The notes beneath the pieces were generated by a model that saw only the letters and a list, made by a program, of their open reading frames with translations, searched no databases and had not been told where the DNA came from. From Burkholderiales bacterium (GTDB taxonomy: Bacteria; Pseudomonadota; Gammaproteobacteria; Burkholderiales; SG8-41): a stretch of DNA of 64,000 bases. Where the stretch lies: the NCBI GenBank assembly GCA_019749945.1, contig JAIEPF010000027.1:1-64000 (forward strand), read 5' to 3'. Position 1 is the first letter of the stretch. Every line of letters begins with the position of its first letter. A program made the translations under genes and the position numbers. This document shows, one piece after another, positions 35,417 through 44,575 of the stretch.

Positions 35417-36808
35417 ATGGCCATTCCCGCCCAAAAAGACAAAAAAACCGCCGTCCAGAATGTCGCGAAAACGCCGGGCGGTGCACGGCCGCGCCTGTCG
35501 GCGCAGGATCGCTTCATCGACTGGTTCCAGTCGGTTGCACCGTATATCCACGCCTTCCGCGGCAAGGTGTTTGTCATCGCTTTCGGCGGCGAAGTGGTGG
35601 CCGACGGCCGGTTTTTTCACCTGACCCATGACCTGAACCTGCTCGCCGCGCTGGGCGTCAAGCTGGTGCTGGTGCACGGCTCGCGGCGGCAGATCGAGGC
35701 CAAACTCAAAACGCAGAAAATCCGCAGCCGTTTTGCCGAAAAACTGCGCATCACCGATGCCGCCGCACTGCAGGCGGCGATGGAAGTCGCCGGCACGCTG
35801 CGGGTGCAGATCGAAGCCCTGCTGTCGATGGGACTGCCCAATTCACCGATGGCCGGCGCCGACATCCGCGTCGCCAGCGGCAATTTCGTCACTGCGCGAC
35901 CGATCGGTGTCGTCGACGGCGTCGACCTGATCCATACCGGCGAAGTGCGCAAAATCGATGTTGTGGCGATCCAACGGCGGCTGAAAGACGACGAACTGGT
36001 GGTGATTTCACCGCTCGGGTATTCGCCGACAGGCGAAGTGTTCAACCTGGCGCTGGGCGACGTCGCGGCGGCGACCGCGGTGGCGCTGAAGGCGGACAAG
36101 CTGATTTTCCTGATGGAATCTGCCGGTGTCACCGGACGCCGCGGCGAACTGCTGCGCGAACTGACGGTGCGCGAAGCGCGCAACCTGCTGACGCGGGGCC
36201 GGGTCGCGCCGGAAGAGATGCAGACCTATCTGCCGGCGGCGGTGCGCGCCTGCGAGCAGGGCGTCGGACGCTCGCACCTGATCTCCGGACATCTTGATGA
36301 CAGCCTGCTGCTGGAGCTCTTTACGCACAAGGGTGTGGGCACACTGGTGACGCCGGATCCGCTGGAAACCCTGCGCCACGCGAAAATCGAGGACATCGGC
36401 GGCATCCTCGGGCTGATCGAACCGCTCGAAAACGAAGGCATCCTGGTCAAACGCAACCGCGATCTGCTGGAAATGGAGATCGACCGCTTCTGGGTGCTGG
36501 AACACGACCGGCTGATCATCGGCTGCGCGGCGCTCTACCCGTTTTCGGATGAACGTTCCGGCGAACTGGCCGGCCTTGCGGTGCATCCGGAATTCCGCGG
36601 CCGCGGCGCCGGCGAGCGTCTGCTGGCGGCGATCGAAAAACGCGCGCGCGGTTTGCGGCTGAAGCAGCTGTTCGTGCTGACCACTCGCGCCGAACACTGG
36701 TTCGTCGAGCGCGGCTTCATTGAAACCGAAGTCAGTGCGCTGCCGCAGAAAAAGAAAGAGCTCTACAACTACAGCCGCCGTTCGGTGGTGCTGATCAAAA
36801 AACTCTGA
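35417..36808 (+). CDS. argA: Amino-acid N-acetyltransferase (N-acetylglutamate synthase)
   Basis: A 463-residue enzyme for the first step of arginine synthesis, acetylating glutamate with acetyl-CoA. The N-terminal amino-acid-kinase-like domain ([26 protein letters not shown]) binds arginine for feedback control. The C-terminal GNAT domain has [27 protein letters not shown] (acetyl-CoA loop). A GFIETEV...[12 protein letters not shown] tail is typical. The ATG at 35417 is chosen because residues upstream of it look unlike the family. An N-terminal extension of about 40 residues rich in Lys/Ala remains. Confidence 0.95.
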   Translation: MAIPAQKDKKTAVQNVAKTPGGARPRLSAQDRFIDWFQSVAPYIHAFRGKVFVIAFGGEVVADGRFFHLTHDLNLLAALGVKLVLVHGSRRQIEAKLKTQKIRSRFAEKLRITDAAALQAAMEVAGTLRVQIEALLSMGLPNSPMAGADIRVASGNFVTARPIGVVDGVDLIHTGEVRKIDVVAIQRRLKDDELVVISPLGYSPTGEVFNLALGDVAAATAVALKADKLIFLMESAGVTGRRGELLRELTVREARNLLTRGRVAPEEMQTYLPAAVRACEQGVGRSHLISGHLDDSLLLELFTHKGVGTLVTPDPLETLRHAKIEDIGGILGLIEPLENEGILVKRNRDLLEMEIDRFWVLEHDRLIIGCAALYPFSDERSGELAGLAVHPEFRGRGAGERLLAAIEKRARGLRLKQLFVLTTRAEHWFVERGFIETEVSALPQKKKELYNYSRRSVVLIKKL

Positions 36809-36875
36809 GTGCGCCGCCGTACACGGGCGGTTGTCACAATTCGTTAACATTAGTGTCTTATTGTGGAGAAATGAC

Positions 36876-37148
36876 ATGGCACGCCAGGTGCAGTGCGTAA
36901 AACTCAAACGCGAAGCCGAAGGACTGGATTTTCCGCCGTATCCCGGCGAACTGGGCAAACGCATATTCGACAGTGTGTCGAAGGAAGCCTGGAAGCAGTG
37001 GCTGGAGCAGCAAAAAATGCTGGTCAACGAGAACCGCCTCAATCTGGCGGACAAGAAAGCCCGTGATTATCTTGCGCAACAAATGGAACGGCATTTTTTC
37101 GGCGGTGGCGCGGATGCAGCCGCCGGTTATGTGCCGCCGCCCCGGTAA
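36876..37148 (+). CDS. yggX: Probable Fe(2+)-trafficking protein
   Basis: A 90-residue YggX protein: the conserved N-terminus [25 protein letters not shown] carries the single conserved cysteine, and W-x2[16 protein letters not shown] is the C-terminal signature. Thought to protect iron-sulfur clusters against oxidative damage. Clear GGAGA ribosome-binding site before the ATG at 36876. Located between argA and ppk1. Confidence 0.95.
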   Translation: MARQVQCVKLKREAEGLDFPPYPGELGKRIFDSVSKEAWKQWLEQQKMLVNENRLNLADKKARDYLAQQMERHFFGGGADAAAGYVPPPR

Positions 37149-37187
37149 CGCACTGCTGCACCGCGGCCCGCCGGGGCCCCGTACCCG

Positions 37188-39299
37188 ATGAACGCCGCTG
37201 CCCGCAGGCCCCGGCGTACGCCCGGTAAAACCGGCTTTGCGCCGGAGTTCTACCTCAACCGCGAACTGGGGCTGTTGTCGTTCAACCGCCGGGTGCTGGC
37301 GCAGGCCGAAAACAGCGCGCATCCGCTGCTCGAACGCCTGCGTTTCCTGTGTATCGTCAGCAGCAATCTCGACGAGTTTTTCGAGGTTCGCGTCGCCGGC
37401 CTGCAGGCCGAAATTGAAGCCGGTTCGGCGCCGGTTTATCCCGAGCACCTGCGCGCCGACCAGGTCTACCGGCAGGTGGCCGTCGAAGCCCATGAACTGG
37501 TTGCGCGCCAATACCAGCTGCTGAACCAGGAAATACTGCCCGGACTGGAGCAGCAGGGCATCCGCTTCCTGCGGCGCAGCGCTTTCACGCCGCAGCAGGC
37601 GGACTGGATCAGGGGTTATTTCCGCCGCGAAGTGATGCCGGTGCTGACGCCGATCGGGCTGGACCCGGCGCATCCCTTCCCGCGCGTGCTCAACAAAAGC
37701 CTGAATTTCGCCGTCGAGCTCGAGGGCAAGGATGCCTTCGGCCGCAATTCCGGCATCGCCATCGTGCAGGCGCCGCGGGTGCTGCCGCGGGTGATCCGGC
37801 TGCCGCAGGATATCGCGGGCACGGAATACGATTTCGTGTTTTTGTCGTCGATCCTGCATGAACATGTCGGTGAACTGTTCACCGGCATGAAGGTGCTGGG
37901 CTGTTACCAGTTCCGCCTGACACGCAACAGCGAGCTGTTCGTCGACGAGGAAGAAGTCAAGGATCTGCGCACCGCCCTGCGCGGTGAATTGCCGCACCGC
38001 CATTTTGGCGACGAAGTGCGGCTGGAAGTCACCGACAATTGTTCACAGCATATTTCCGGATTCCTGCTGCGGCAGTTCAAGCTCGACGACGAGGACCTGT
38101 ATCGCGTCGACGGTCCGGTGAACCTGGCGCGGGTGATCAGCGTGCCGGACTGGGTCGATCGTCCCGATCTCAAATTTCCGCAGTTCCGGCCGGGCCTGCC
38201 GCAGCGGCTCGACCAGCCGGGCGACATGTTCACCGCGATTCGCGCCCGCGACGTGCTGCTGCATCACCCGTTCCAGTCGTTCCAGCCGGTGATCGTGTTC
38301 CTGCGGCAGGCGGCGCGCGATCCGGCGGTGGCGGCGATCAAGATGACGGTGTACCGCACCGGCGCCGAATCGGAGCTGATGGAAGTGCTGATCAGCGCCG
38401 CGCGCAGCGGCAAGGAAGTGACCGTGGTGCTGGAACTGATGGCGCGTTTCGACGAGGAGGCGAACATCAACTGGGCGCAGCGGCTGGAGGAGGTCGGCGC
38501 GCATGTGGTCTACGGCGTGGTCGGCCACAAGACCCATGCCAAGATGCTGATGGTGGTGCGGCGCGAGGGCGACGGACTGCGCCGTTATGTGCACCTGTCG
38601 ACCGGCAACTATCATCCGCGCACCGCGCGTCTGTACACCGATTTCGGCCTGTTCACCTGCAACGAGGAGATCGGCAACGACGTGGCCGACATTTTCATGC
38701 AGCTGACCGGTCTCGGCCGCGCCACCAGGCTGCGCCATCTGCGCCAGTCGCCGTTCAGCCTGCACAAGGAAATGATCCGGTCGATTGAAAACGAAATGAC
38801 CATCGCCAAGGCCGGGCGCAAGGGGCAGATCATCGCCAAGATGAACGCGCTGCTCGAGCCGGAGGTGGTCAGCGCGCTGTACGAGGCCTCCAAGGCGGGG
38901 GTGCAGATCGATCTGATCGTGCGCGGTGTCTGTGCGTTGCGTCCGGGCGTGCCCGGCCTGTCTGAAAACATCCGCGTGCGCTCGATCATCGGCCGTTTTC
39001 TCGAACACACCCGCGTGTTCCATTTCCATAACGACGGGGCCGATGATGTCTACCTGTCCAGTGCCGACTGGATGGACCGCAATTTCTTCGGCCGTGTCGA
39101 GGTCTGTTTTCCGATCCTTGATCCGGATCTCAAACAGAGGGTCATCGCCGAGGGCCTGCTGCCGTATCTCGAAGACAACACGCAGGCGTGGCTGATGGGC
39201 GAGGACGGGCAGTACGTCTGCCGCGTTGCGGGGCGCGCGAAACCGGTCGCGGCCCAGGGGCAATTGCTCGAACTGCTTGCCCGCAAGCCCGGCGCATGA
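37188..39299 (+). CDS. ppk1: Polyphosphate kinase 1
   Basis: A 703-residue PPK1 that polymerises the gamma phosphate of ATP into polyphosphate, with an autophosphorylated histidine intermediate. N domain FYLNRELGLLSFNRRVLAQAEN; the catalytic histidines lie in YGVVGHKTHAKMLMVVRR and FHFHNDG. SSADWMDRNFFGRVEVCFPI is the C2 domain signature. It opens a cluster with a CYTH-CHAD protein (ATGA overlap) and SixA, facing ppx and phoU. Confidence 0.97.
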   Translation: MNAAARRPRRTPGKTGFAPEFYLNRELGLLSFNRRVLAQAENSAHPLLERLRFLCIVSSNLDEFFEVRVAGLQAEIEAGSAPVYPEHLRADQVYRQVAVEAHELVARQYQLLNQEILPGLEQQGIRFLRRSAFTPQQADWIRGYFRREVMPVLTPIGLDPAHPFPRVLNKSLNFAVELEGKDAFGRNSGIAIVQAPRVLPRVIRLPQDIAGTEYDFVFLSSILHEHVGELFTGMKVLGCYQFRLTRNSELFVDEEEVKDLRTALRGELPHRHFGDEVRLEVTDNCSQHISGFLLRQFKLDDEDLYRVDGPVNLARVISVPDWVDRPDLKFPQFRPGLPQRLDQPGDMFTAIRARDVLLHHPFQSFQPVIVFLRQAARDPAVAAIKMTVYRTGAESELMEVLISAARSGKEVTVVLELMARFDEEANINWAQRLEEVGAHVVYGVVGHKTHAKMLMVVRREGDGLRRYVHLSTGNYHPRTARLYTDFGLFTCNEEIGNDVADIFMQLTGLGRATRLRHLRQSPFSLHKEMIRSIENEMTIAKAGRKGQIIAKMNALLEPEVVSALYEASKAGVQIDLIVRGVCALRPGVPGLSENIRVRSIIGRFLEHTRVFHFHNDGADDVYLSSADWMDRNFFGRVEVCFPILDPDLKQRVIAEGLLPYLEDNTQAWLMGEDGQYVCRVAGRAKPVAAQGQLLELLARKPGA

Positions 39300-40852
39300 A
39301 CTCCGGCGCCCGCCGCCGGCACCTGGCCGGCGAGACCACGATCGCCGCTGAAATCGAGCTCAAGCTGCGTTTTCCGCCGGCGCGGTTGCGCGAAGTGCTG
39401 AAGTCGCCGCTGCTGCAGGCGGCGCAGGGTTCAAGCACGCACAAACTGGCCGCCAGCTATTTTGATACGCCGGCACTGGAACTGCAGCGGCGGAACATCG
39501 CGCTGCGGGTGCGCCGCGAGGGCCGGCGCTGGATACAGGCGGTGAAAAGCGGCGGAGCGGCGGCGTCCGGCGTGCACCGGCGCCTCGAGATCGAGAGCGT
39601 GCTGCGCGACCGTCATCCTGACATGTCGGTGCTGCCGCGGCATCCGGTGACCAAAATCCTGCGTTCGCGCAAAGTGGCGGAGTCGCTGGTGCCGGTGCTG
39701 CGCACCGAAATCACCCGCACCCTGCGTCTCATCGAACCCGTACCCGGCGTACTGATCGAGGTGGCGATCGATCGCGGATTCATACGCAGCGGACGCCGTC
39801 GCGACCGGGTCTGCGAGATCGAACTGGAACTGAAACGCGGGACGGTCGGCGCATTGTTCGAACTGGCGCAGCAACTCGCGCAGGCATTGCCGCTGGCGCC
39901 GGAGCACCGCTCCAAGGCCGAGCGCGGCTACGACCTGTTTCGCGGAGCGGCGGCGGCACCGGTGAAAGCGGCAGCGGTGGTGCTGACGCGGGAGATGACG
40001 GCCGGTCGCTGTTTTCTCGAAATCGCCGCCGTGGCGCTGGCCCAGGTGCATGCCAACGAACGGGGTGTCGCTGACTCGCAGGACCCTGAATATCTGCACC
40101 AGATGCGCGTCGGCATCCGCCGGCTGCGCTCGGCCTTCAGCCTGTTTCGGGCTGTGCTGGGTGATGCGGCCGTGCCGCAGGCGGCCGCGTTGCGGGCGAT
40201 GGCCGCGGCTCTGGGGCCGGCGCGCGACTGGGATGTTTTTGTCACGGAGACCCTGCCCATGGTGCGACCGGCACTGGCTGCGCATGTGGCGGCGGAAGCC
40301 TTCGAAGCGGTTTGCCGCAAGTGCCGGCAGTCCGCTCGCACAAAGGCAAAAAAATCAATAAAAACAATGGATTATAACAAGTCCATGATTGCGCTGGGCG
40401 GCTGGCTGGCCAGCCTCGGCAGCGACGGCGACAGCGCGGCGTGGCGGCAGCCGGCCCGTGCCTGCGCGGTACAGATCCTCACGGCGCGCCATGCGCGGGT
40501 GCTCAAGCGCGGGCGCCGTCTCGAACGGCGCACAGCAGCCGAATTGCACCGCCTGCGTATTGCGGTCAAACAGCTGCGTTATGCCGCGGAATTTTTTTCG
40601 TCGCTGTTTCCCGGGCGCGGCATGGCCGCGCTGCGCGACCGGCTTGCGCAACTGCAGGATATACTGGGCCGCATCAATGATGCGGCGGCCGTGCAGCCCC
40701 TGCTCAGTGCGGCAGCGGCGGATGATCGCGAATTTATTGCCGCGGCCGGCATTGTCACCGGCTGGTGCGAGGCGCGCGGGGCGGCTGAACGCAGGGCCCT
40801 GCAAAACGCATGGCGCCGGTTCCGTGCCCTGCGCCGCCCCTGGCAGGCATGA
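39296..40852 (+). CDS. CYTH-CHAD domain protein (triphosphatase/polyphosphate-associated)
   Basis: A 518-residue fusion. The CYTH domain (about residues 17-215) begins with the E-x-E-x-K motif in AAEIELKLRF, and has alternating charged strands typical of triphosphate tunnel enzymes. The CHAD domain (about 235-515) shows conserved-histidine helices LHQMRVGIRRLRSAFSLF and LHRLRIAVKQLRYAAEFF. CYTH members hydrolyse inorganic triphosphate; CHAD domains bind polyphosphate. The ATGA overlap with ppk1 supports a polyphosphate role. A lower-GC patch encodes KKSIKTMDYNKSM near residue 355 and contains the AT-rich motif copy 4. It extends four bases into the upstream gene and no further start is needed. 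Confidence 0.92.
   Translation: MNSGARRRHLAGETTIAAEIELKLRFPPARLREVLKSPLLQAAQGSSTHKLAASYFDTPALELQRRNIALRVRREGRRWIQAVKSGGAAASGVHRRLEIESVLRDRHPDMSVLPRHPVTKILRSRKVAESLVPVLRTEITRTLRLIEPVPGVLIEVAIDRGFIRSGRRRDRVCEIELELKRGTVGALFELAQQLAQALPLAPEHRSKAERGYDLFRGAAAAPVKAAAVVLTREMTAGRCFLEIAAVALAQVHANERGVADSQDPEYLHQMRVGIRRLRSAFSLFRAVLGDAAVPQAAALRAMAAALGPARDWDVFVTETLPMVRPALAAHVAAEAFEAVCRKCRQSARTKAKKSIKTMDYNKSMIALGGWLASLGSDGDSAAWRQPARACAVQILTARHARVLKRGRRLERRTAAELHRLRIAVKQLRYAAEFFSSLFPGRGMAALRDRLAQLQDILGRINDAAAVQPLLSAAAADDREFIAAAGIVTGWCEARGAAERRALQNAWRRFRALRRPWQA
40357..40375 (+). repeat. AT-rich junction motif, copy 4, inside a gene
   Basis: AATAAAAACAATGGATTAT within the CHAD-coding region, translated in frame. 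It is the only copy well inside a coding sequence. Confidence 0.5.
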
Positions 40853-40908
40853 GTCGACGGCGCAATGAGGCGGGCATTGGCGCGAACAGCGAGTCTGGTG
40901 GAATGGGC

Positions 40909-41349
40909 ATGGAACTGATTTTATGGCGGCACGCGGACGCGGAGGACGGCGTGCCGGACGAGGCGCGGCGGCTGACCGCCAAAGGCCGCAAGCAGGCGCA
41001 GAAAATGGCGGCATGGCTGGCGGCGCGCCTGCCCGCGGATTGCCGGGTCATGGTCAGCCCGGCGGCGCGCGCCCGCGAGACCGCGGCGGCGTTCACGGCG
41101 CAGGTCATCATCGATAAGGCGCTGTCCACCGCGGGCACGCCGCAAGGGGTGCTGAAGGCGGCGGGCTGGCCCGATGGCAGCGGCACGGTGATGGTTGTCG
41201 GCCACCAGCCGACGCTGGGTGCAGTCGCCGCACTGGCACTGACCGGAGAGGCTGCCGCCTGGAGCCTGAAAAAGGGCGCGATCTGGTGGCTGGCGCAAGA
41301 CGCCGCCGGCGTGCGGGTGAAGGCGGTGCTTACCCCCGGGATTCTGTAA
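40909..41349 (+). CDS. sixA: Phosphohistidine phosphatase SixA
   Basis: A 146-residue histidine-phosphatase-superfamily protein. The catalytic RHADAEDG (RHG-like) is at residues 6-13, SPAARARETAAAF holds the second arginine, and VGHQPTLG holds the C-terminal histidine. SixA dephosphorylates histidine-phosphoproteins such as ArcB or the PTS-Ntr. Of the two close ATGs, 40909 has GGTGGA at proper spacing. Immediately follows the CYTH-CHAD gene, so it may be part of the ppk1 operon. Confidence 0.9.
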   Translation: MELILWRHADAEDGVPDEARRLTAKGRKQAQKMAAWLAARLPADCRVMVSPAARARETAAAFTAQVIIDKALSTAGTPQGVLKAAGWPDGSGTVMVVGHQPTLGAVAALALTGEAAAWSLKKGAIWWLAQDAAGVRVKAVLTPGIL

Positions 41350-41365
41350 GCCGGGGCGACAAAAC

Positions 41366-42883
41366 CTAATCGACGAACGCGGGCTCCTGCGCCAGCACGA
41401 TGTCATCGAGTCCGGGGATTTTCAGTTCCTCGCCGATGCGCGCCCATTCCTCGACTTCCTCGCGCAGTGCCGTGGCCGTCAGCGGATTGGCTTCCAGCCA
41501 GGCGGCATCAAAAGCGAGCCGCACGCGTTCCCCCTGCAGCTTGATGTCGAGCGGCGGAAACCGGGTATCGCGCCGCGCCCGGCACAACACCACCGCCAGC
41601 CGCAACGCGAGCACGGCCGCGCGGTCGATTTCTTCAGGCGCGTCTTCCAGTGATTTTTTCAGCGAGCGGCGGTGGCGCAGCACCAGGGCCGACAGTTGTC
41701 CCTGTTCCTCGCGCGAGAAGCCCGGCATGTCGGCGTTGCTGATGATGTAGGCCGAATGTTTGTGGTAACCGCTGTAGGCCACGGGGATGCCGATTTCGTG
41801 CAGCCTGGCGGCCCAGCCCAGCAGCCGCAGCGCATCGTCGTCCACGACATTGCCGGCGAGTTTTTCGTAGAGTGTCAACGCATGCGCCCCCACCCGCCGT
41901 GCCTGCTGCGCATCGACATGGTAGCGGCGCATGAACTGGGCGACGGTGACATCGCGCATGTCGTGGTGGTGAAAACGGCCGAGCATGTCGTAGAGGATGC
42001 CCTGGCGCATCGCACCGGTGGCCGGCGTCATGGCTCCGATGCGCAGTTCGTCGAACACGGCATGCAGGATGGCCATGCCGCCGGCGAGCACCGGCCGGCG
42101 GTCGGGGCGCAGGCCGGGCAGCTCGATGCGGGTGATGTCGCCGGCCTTGATCAGCTGGCTGCGCAAGCGGTCGAGCCCGTCCGGCGTAATCGGCCCGTCG
42201 GTGTAACCGCAGAGCTGGAGGATTTCGGCGATGGCACGGATGGTGCCCGATGAACCCACGGCATGTTTCCAGTTGCCGCGTGTATAACCGCCGACGATGG
42301 GCTGCAGCTCTGCGCGAGCCGCGAGTTCGGCGGCCTTGAAGGCGGACTTGGTGATGCGGCCGTCGCGGAAATAACGCAGGCTGTACGACACACAGCCCAT
42401 GAACAGGCTTTCCAGGCGCAGCGGCTTGTAACCGGTGCCGATGATGCATTCGGTGGATCCGCCGCCGATGTCGACCACCAGGCGTTTTTCGCGCGAGGCC
42501 GGCAGGCTGTGCGATACGCCGAGGTAGATCAGCCGTGCCTCTTCGCGCCCGGCAACCACCTCGATCGGAAAACCCAGCGCCGCGCGCGCTTTTCTGAGGA
42601 AGGGTTTTGCGTTTTTGGCGACGCGCAGCGTGTTGGTGCCGATGGCGCGCACCGCATGCCGGTCGAGGCCGCGCAGGCGTTCGCCGAAACGCGCGAGGCA
42701 GGCCAGCGCGCGCTCCTGCGATTCTTCGTCGAGTTTTTTGTCCTTGCCGAGGCCGGCACCGAGGCGCACCGGTTCGCGCAGCGAATCCAGCGGAAAAAAC
42801 TGCTCGCCGGCGACACGGGCGATCTGGCAGTGGAAGGAGTTGGAGCCGAGGTCAACGGCGACGATGGTGGACTGGTCAGCCAC
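41366..42883 (-). CDS. ppx: Exopolyphosphatase
   Basis: A 505-residue Ppx/GppA-family protein. The actin-like ATPase fold has AVDLGSNSFHCQIARV at the N-terminus, VVDIGGGSTECIIG near 145, and VGSSGTIRAIAEI near 220. A C-terminal HD-like helical domain follows (LLGWAARLHEIGIPVAYSGYHKHSAYI). It degrades polyphosphate from the chain end, or converts pppGpp. Converges on sixA and opposes Ppk1 activity. Lies downstream of phoU, 110 bases away. Confidence 0.95.
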   Translation of the reverse strand: MADQSTIVAVDLGSNSFHCQIARVAGEQFFPLDSLREPVRLGAGLGKDKKLDEESQERALACLARFGERLRGLDRHAVRAIGTNTLRVAKNAKPFLRKARAALGFPIEVVAGREEARLIYLGVSHSLPASREKRLVVDIGGGSTECIIGTGYKPLRLESLFMGCVSYSLRYFRDGRITKSAFKAAELAARAELQPIVGGYTRGNWKHAVGSSGTIRAIAEILQLCGYTDGPITPDGLDRLRSQLIKAGDITRIELPGLRPDRRPVLAGGMAILHAVFDELRIGAMTPATGAMRQGILYDMLGRFHHHDMRDVTVAQFMRRYHVDAQQARRVGAHALTLYEKLAGNVVDDDALRLLGWAARLHEIGIPVAYSGYHKHSAYIISNADMPGFSREEQGQLSALVLRHRRSLKKSLEDAPEEIDRAAVLALRLAVVLCRARRDTRFPPLDIKLQGERVRLAFDAAWLEANPLTATALREEVEEWARIGEELKIPGLDDIVLAQEPAFVD

Positions 42884-42993
42884 CCCGGGGTGCTCCTGAA
42901 TCCATCATCGCCTGTATTGCCCGCATGATTGTGTGCCCGCTCCGCAACTCGTGAACGAGTGTACCACGCAGCCGTGCGGCTGCAGCAGGCGGA

Positions 42994-43695
42994 TCAGCTC
43001 AGGGCTTCGCGCTCGAAGTTCTCGACGCTGGTGTGGCGCACGTCCTTGCCCTTGACCAGGTAGACCACGTATTCGGACATGTTCTTGGCATGGTCGCCGA
43101 TGCGTTCAATGGCCTTGGCGATGAACAGGATTTCGATGGCGTGGGAGATCGTCCGCGGATCTTCCATCATGAAGGTGATCAACTGGCGCAGGATGCTGAC
43201 AAAGGCCTTGTCGACCTGTTCGTCCTGGCGCACCACTTTGGCGGCCACCGTCAAATCAAGCCGGGCGAAGGCATCGAGGGCGTTGCGCAGCATGCCCAGC
43301 GCGATGTCGGCGACATGCTGGATTTCCGAGACGCGCGGCACGGTCGGGCGGTCGCTTTCGTAAATGGCCTGGGTCATGCGCGCGATTTTTGCCGCTTCAT
43401 CGCCGATGCGTTCGAGGTCGGTGATGGTCTTGACCACGGCCATCACCATGCGCAGGTCCTTGGCCGCCGGCTGGCGCAGGGCGATGACGGTGCTGCATTC
43501 CTCGTCAATCGCCACTTCCAGCGCATTGACGCGGTGATCATTTTCCATGACCTCGGCTGCCAGCGTCAGGTTGCCGGTGGTCAGCGCCTCCAGTGCGCGG
43601 ATGATCTGCTCCTCGACGAGGCCGCCCATCTGCAGCACTTTCGAGCGGATTTCTTCCAGCTCGGTATCAAACTGTTTCAGCGTATGGTCCGGCAT
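42994..43695 (-). CDS. phoU: Phosphate-signalling complex protein PhoU
   Basis: A 233-residue all-helical protein with two PhoU repeats. MGGLVEEQIIRALEALTTGNL and ERIGDEAAKIARMTQAIYES mark repeat one, and ERIGDHAKNMSEYVVYLVKG marks repeat two. PhoU restrains PhoR-PhoB signalling and the Pst transporter when phosphate is sufficient. No pst genes are present here, but the polyphosphate genes nearby point to phosphate storage control. Start at 43695 (MPDHTLKQFDTEL). Confidence 0.96.
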   Translation of the reverse strand: MPDHTLKQFDTELEEIRSKVLQMGGLVEEQIIRALEALTTGNLTLAAEVMENDHRVNALEVAIDEECSTVIALRQPAAKDLRMVMAVVKTITDLERIGDEAAKIARMTQAIYESDRPTVPRVSEIQHVADIALGMLRNALDAFARLDLTVAAKVVRQDEQVDKAFVSILRQLITFMMEDPRTISHAIEILFIAKAIERIGDHAKNMSEYVVYLVKGKDVRHTSVENFEREALS

Positions 43696-43742
43696 GGCGG
43701 GCTTTCTCTATCTCGGCAGAAAGGGCGAGTTATAGCGGGAAA

Positions 43743-44426
43743 TTATGACAGTTTCGTGGCGGCGCCCGGGGGGCGCAGGGTTTCCACCCCGTCCTTGCCG
43801 GCGAGCAGCAGCACATCGGCCGGCCGCCGCGCGAACAGGCCGTTGGTGACGACCCCGGTGATCTGGTTCAGGCGTGTTTCCAGCGCCGGCGGATCGAGGA
43901 TGGTCATGTTGTGCACGTCGAGGATCAGGTTGCCGTTGTCGGTGACGAAGCCGCTGCGCCATTCGGGCTGGCCGCCGAGTTTGACGATTTCACGCGCCAC
44001 ATACGATCGCGCCATCGGGATGACTTCGACCGGCAGCGGGAAGCGGCCCAGCACATCGACCAGCTTTGAAGCGTCGGCGATGCAGATCAGCTTCTGCGCC
44101 ACTGCGGCGACGATTTTTTCGCGGGTCAGCGCGCCGCCGCCGCCCTTGATCATCATCAGGTGCCGCGTGACCTCATCGGCGCCGTCGACGTACACCGGCA
44201 GGTCGCGCACATTGTTCAGGTCCATGACCTCGATGCCGGCGGCCTTCAGCCGCTTGGCGCTGGCCTCCGAACTGGAGACGGCACCCTCGATGCGGTTTTT
44301 GATGCGCGCCAGTTCATCGATGAAAAAATTGACCGTGGATCCGGTGCCGACGCCGACGATGCTGCCGGCGGGAACCAGTGCGACGGCCGCCCGGGCTGCA
44401 GCCTGTTTCAGTGCGTCCTGGCTCAA
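43743..44426 (-). CDS. rpiA: Ribose-5-phosphate isomerase A
   Basis: A 227-residue RpiA interconverting ribose-5-P and ribulose-5-[17 protein letters not shown] (substrate phosphate loop), [27 protein letters not shown] (catalytic aspartate and glutamate) and the C-terminal [18 protein letters not shown] are family signatures. The start is TTG (M-SQDALKQ) seven bases after GAGGA; an ATG 17 codons upstream adds residues unlike any RpiA. Divergent from ilvA. Confidence 0.95.
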   Translation of the reverse strand: MSQDALKQAAARAAVALVPAGSIVGVGTGSTVNFFIDELARIKNRIEGAVSSSEASAKRLKAAGIEVMDLNNVRDLPVYVDGADEVTRHLMMIKGGGGALTREKIVAAVAQKLICIADASKLVDVLGRFPLPVEVIPMARSYVAREIVKLGGQPEWRSGFVTDNGNLILDVHNMTILDPPALETRLNQITGVVTNGLFARRPADVLLLAGKDGVETLRPPGAATKLS

Positions 44427-44575
44427 GTGCTGTTCCTCATCCGCTGCTCCAAGTTGCGTGTGCAATCCAATATACACGATAGCCCTTGCCGCGCGGCGGC
44501 GGCCTGTGCCGGGCGGCCCTATTCCTGATAACCTTTGGGAATCAGCAATTTGCCGGACAAGTGCAGAACGAACCC

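Noticed and set aside
39188-39295. Longer start for the CYTH-CHAD protein inside ppk1
   Set aside because: The extra residues are a shadow of the ppk1 3' end; the ATGA overlap at 39296 is a normal coupled start.
40349-40376. IHF site at the AATCAATAAAAACAA motif
   Set aside because: The left half resembles WATCAA but the TTR half is missing at the right spacing, so IHF was not called.
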